Made by a program: the position numbers and the translations under genes. A stretch of 7,362 nucleotides of DNA from Flavobacteriaceae bacterium (GTDB taxonomy: Bacteria; Bacteroidota; Bacteroidia; Flavobacteriales; Flavobacteriaceae), in the NCBI GenBank assembly GCA_023700885.1, contig JAMPYA010000106.1, positions 1 through 7,362 of the forward strand. Direction: 5' to 3'. This document shows, in pieces, positions 6,553 through 7,362 of this stretch. Under the pieces are notes generated by a model. It did no database searches. It saw nothing but the letters and a program-made list of their open reading frames with translations, and was not told the origin of the DNA. Numbering within the stretch: position 1 is the stretch's first letter; every line of letters begins with the position of its first letter.

Positions 6553-6593
6553 AGAATAGTTACTTAATTGCTTTTCAACTATGTAACTATTCT
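6553..6593. repeat. Long inverted repeat overlapping the regulator's -33 region
   Basis: AGAATAGTTAC (6553-6563) and GTAACTATTCT (6583-6593) are perfect 11-bp arms with a 19-nt loop. Beyond one mismatch two more pairs form, giving 13 of 14 over 6550-6596. There is no U-run on either side, so a terminator is unlikely. The arm nearest the gene covers the expected -33 box, which favours an operator, possibly for autoregulation or for another dimeric factor. Confidence 0.55.
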
Positions 6594-6668
6594 CTTGTTT
6601 TACCTTAGCTCTTAATTATCCTCTTTATTTTTTCAAACATTTATAAATTATGCCCATTTAAAAAACAA

Positions 6669-6698
6669 AAAAACCTCTTAAGAAATTAAGAAGTTTTT
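6669..6698 (-). terminator. Rho-independent terminator for the upstream transcript
   Basis: A 13-bp hairpin (arms 6698-6686 and 6681-6669 on the minus strand) with a 4-nt loop ends in a U-rich tract. One pair is G-U in minus-strand RNA but a C-A mismatch in plus-strand RNA, so it works best for minus transcripts. It lies 286 nt after the stop of the partial gene at 6985, and before the regulator's promoter. Confidence 0.7.
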
Positions 6699-6984
6699 GC
6701 TTATAGTAGCGCGAGATATTGAATTATCTAACCTGCTGGAAGATTTTTACATGGTAGTTGACTCATATGATTTCATATTGAATAATTCAGAATAAAGTAT
6801 GTATTAAAATATTTCTACAAAGTATCAAAAAAAATAAAATGACTAAGTTAAAATGACTTAAAGTTGAGCAATAAAAGAGTCTAAAGGATATTAATCTGAA
6901 TAGGAGGATTTTGAGAGTCTGACGGCTGTTTTTATTTATTAAAATATGCCGCTGATATATCCATTTCAATGTATGGTTAGCAGG
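6699..6984. other. Intergenic stretch without a convincing gene
   Basis: These 286 nt separate the stop of the TPR/CBM-like gene from the terminator at 6669-6698. Reading frames are short. One minus-strand mini-ORF, MSQLPCKNLPAG (6766-6728), ends 30 nt before the terminator but has no supporting homology. A 9-mer, AAAATGACT, repeats at 6836-6844 and 6850-6858. The stretch may be a long 3' untranslated region, a small-RNA locus or the residue of a decayed gene; nothing in it decides between these. Confidence 0.4.
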
Positions 6985-7362
6985 CTAGTTGAAGTTTAGT
7001 ACATTCATTTCAACAGGTCCAGTAATAGTTGGAATAGTTTGTTTGACAGGATTCTGTGGATCCATTATTTTTTTACCATCTACAATGAAAAAATAAGTTA
7101 TAATACCTTTTAAATCCGGGATGGTAATCTTCCAGCCATCGTCGGTTTGATGCATCAAGTAAAAATTTGGATTCATCGATAAACCACCAATGGAAACAGT
7201 TCGAGCGTCTGCAAATCCAGATAGGCTAATCGTAGTTCCATCTTGATCATATTCTTGATTAAGAAAGGCTAGATAATGTTTAGATAATGAAGAGGAAGGT
7301 TCCAATTCGAGTGTTTTTTTGAATGACTTAAATGCTTCTTCACGACGCCCGTTTAAAATCTG
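6985..7362 (-). CDS. C-terminal 125 residues of a protein with TPR-like helices and an AMPK/CBM48-like domain (5' end outside window)
   Basis: The frame is open from the window edge to TAG at 6985-6987, so this is the 3' end of a longer gene; no internal start is needed. The first 34 residues (QILNGRREEAFKSFKKTLEL, then EPSSSLSKHYLAFL) look like a TPR-type helix pair. Residues 40-105 resemble the E-set, glycogen-binding-like domain of AMPK beta (AMPK1-CBM/CBM48): TTISLSGFADA, then DDGWKITIPDLKGIITYFFI, then VDGKKIMDPQNP. The paired F-IVDGK and DP-NP features are typical of that fold. Such domains often end multidomain Bacteroidota enzymes, including serine hydrolases, but the catalytic part is not visible, so the activity is unknown. 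The carbohydrate-binding tryptophan found in true glycogen binders (the NNW motif) is replaced here by ADARTV, so sugar binding is doubtful. Confidence 0.75.
   Translation of the reverse strand, partial: QILNGRREEAFKSFKKTLELEPSSSLSKHYLAFLNQEYDQDGTTISLSGFADARTVSIGGLSMNPNFYLMHQTDDGWKITIPDLKGIITYFFIVDGKKIMDPQNPVKQTIPTITGPVEMNVLNFN

Noticed and set aside
6700..6760. tRNA-like or structured RNA near GCGCGAG at 6709
   Set aside because: No cloverleaf arms, T-loop or CCA end can be laid out; it is only a short G+C-richer patch.
6728..6766. MSQLPCKNLPAG mini-ORF as a bacteriocin-like peptide or gene remnant
   Set aside because: Only 12 residues, no leader peptide with a double-glycine site, and no neighbouring maturation or export genes.
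6787..6969. Minus-strand 60-codon ORF with a hydrophobic C-terminal half
   Set aside because: Composition follows from AT-rich DNA, with no domain, no signal of coding bias and no promoter. A small membrane protein cannot be fully excluded, but nothing supports it.
6985..7305. Start of the TPR/CBM-like gene at position 7305
   Set aside because: The codon there is TTG (Leu) inside a frame that stays open to the window edge and encodes a sensible TPR-like helix upstream; the gene is simply truncated by the window.

Overview
The window is AT-rich (roughly two thirds A+T). All credible genes lie on the minus strand, start codons lack clear Shine-Dalgarno sequences, and two TAnnTTTG-type promoter elements are visible. 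Both lipoproteins carry an acidic stretch right after the lipobox cysteine. These traits, with the protein families present, point to the phylum Bacteroidota, probably the class Flavobacteriia. No tRNA, rRNA, CRISPR array, transposase or phage gene was seen.

Reading in the direction of transcription (high to low coordinates): (1) 7362-6985 is the 3' end of a gene with a TPR-like helix pair followed by an AMPK/CBM48-like beta domain, then a non-coding stretch closed by a terminator at 6669-6698. (2) 6499-4352 encodes a 715-residue regulator: an N-terminal AraC-type HTH, one membrane span, a TolB/FlgO-like domain and TPRs. It has its own promoter, a long inverted repeat over the -33 region, and a terminator overlapping the stop codon. 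(3) 4042-3368 and 3152-2613 encode two unrelated-looking lipoproteins whose 59-nt leaders are about 80% identical and collinear up to the start codon. Upstream of the first is a cluster of palindromes. The second ends in a good terminator at 2563-2594. (4) 2370-1 is a compact operon, etfB-etfA-acyl-CoA dehydrogenase, with 21- and 24-nt gaps and the last gene cut by the window edge.

The Etf/dehydrogenase block is a redox module: the dehydrogenase oxidises (or reduces) an acyl-CoA thioester and exchanges electrons with EtfAB. EtfB resembles the clostridial/Acidaminococcus electron-bifurcating type more than the mitochondrial type. The part most likely to be undescribed is the middle: a ToxR/CadC-like membrane-anchored regulator next to two orphan, probably surface-exposed lipoproteins that share a duplicated control leader. 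The regulatory link is inferred from position and shared sequence; nothing here proves it.
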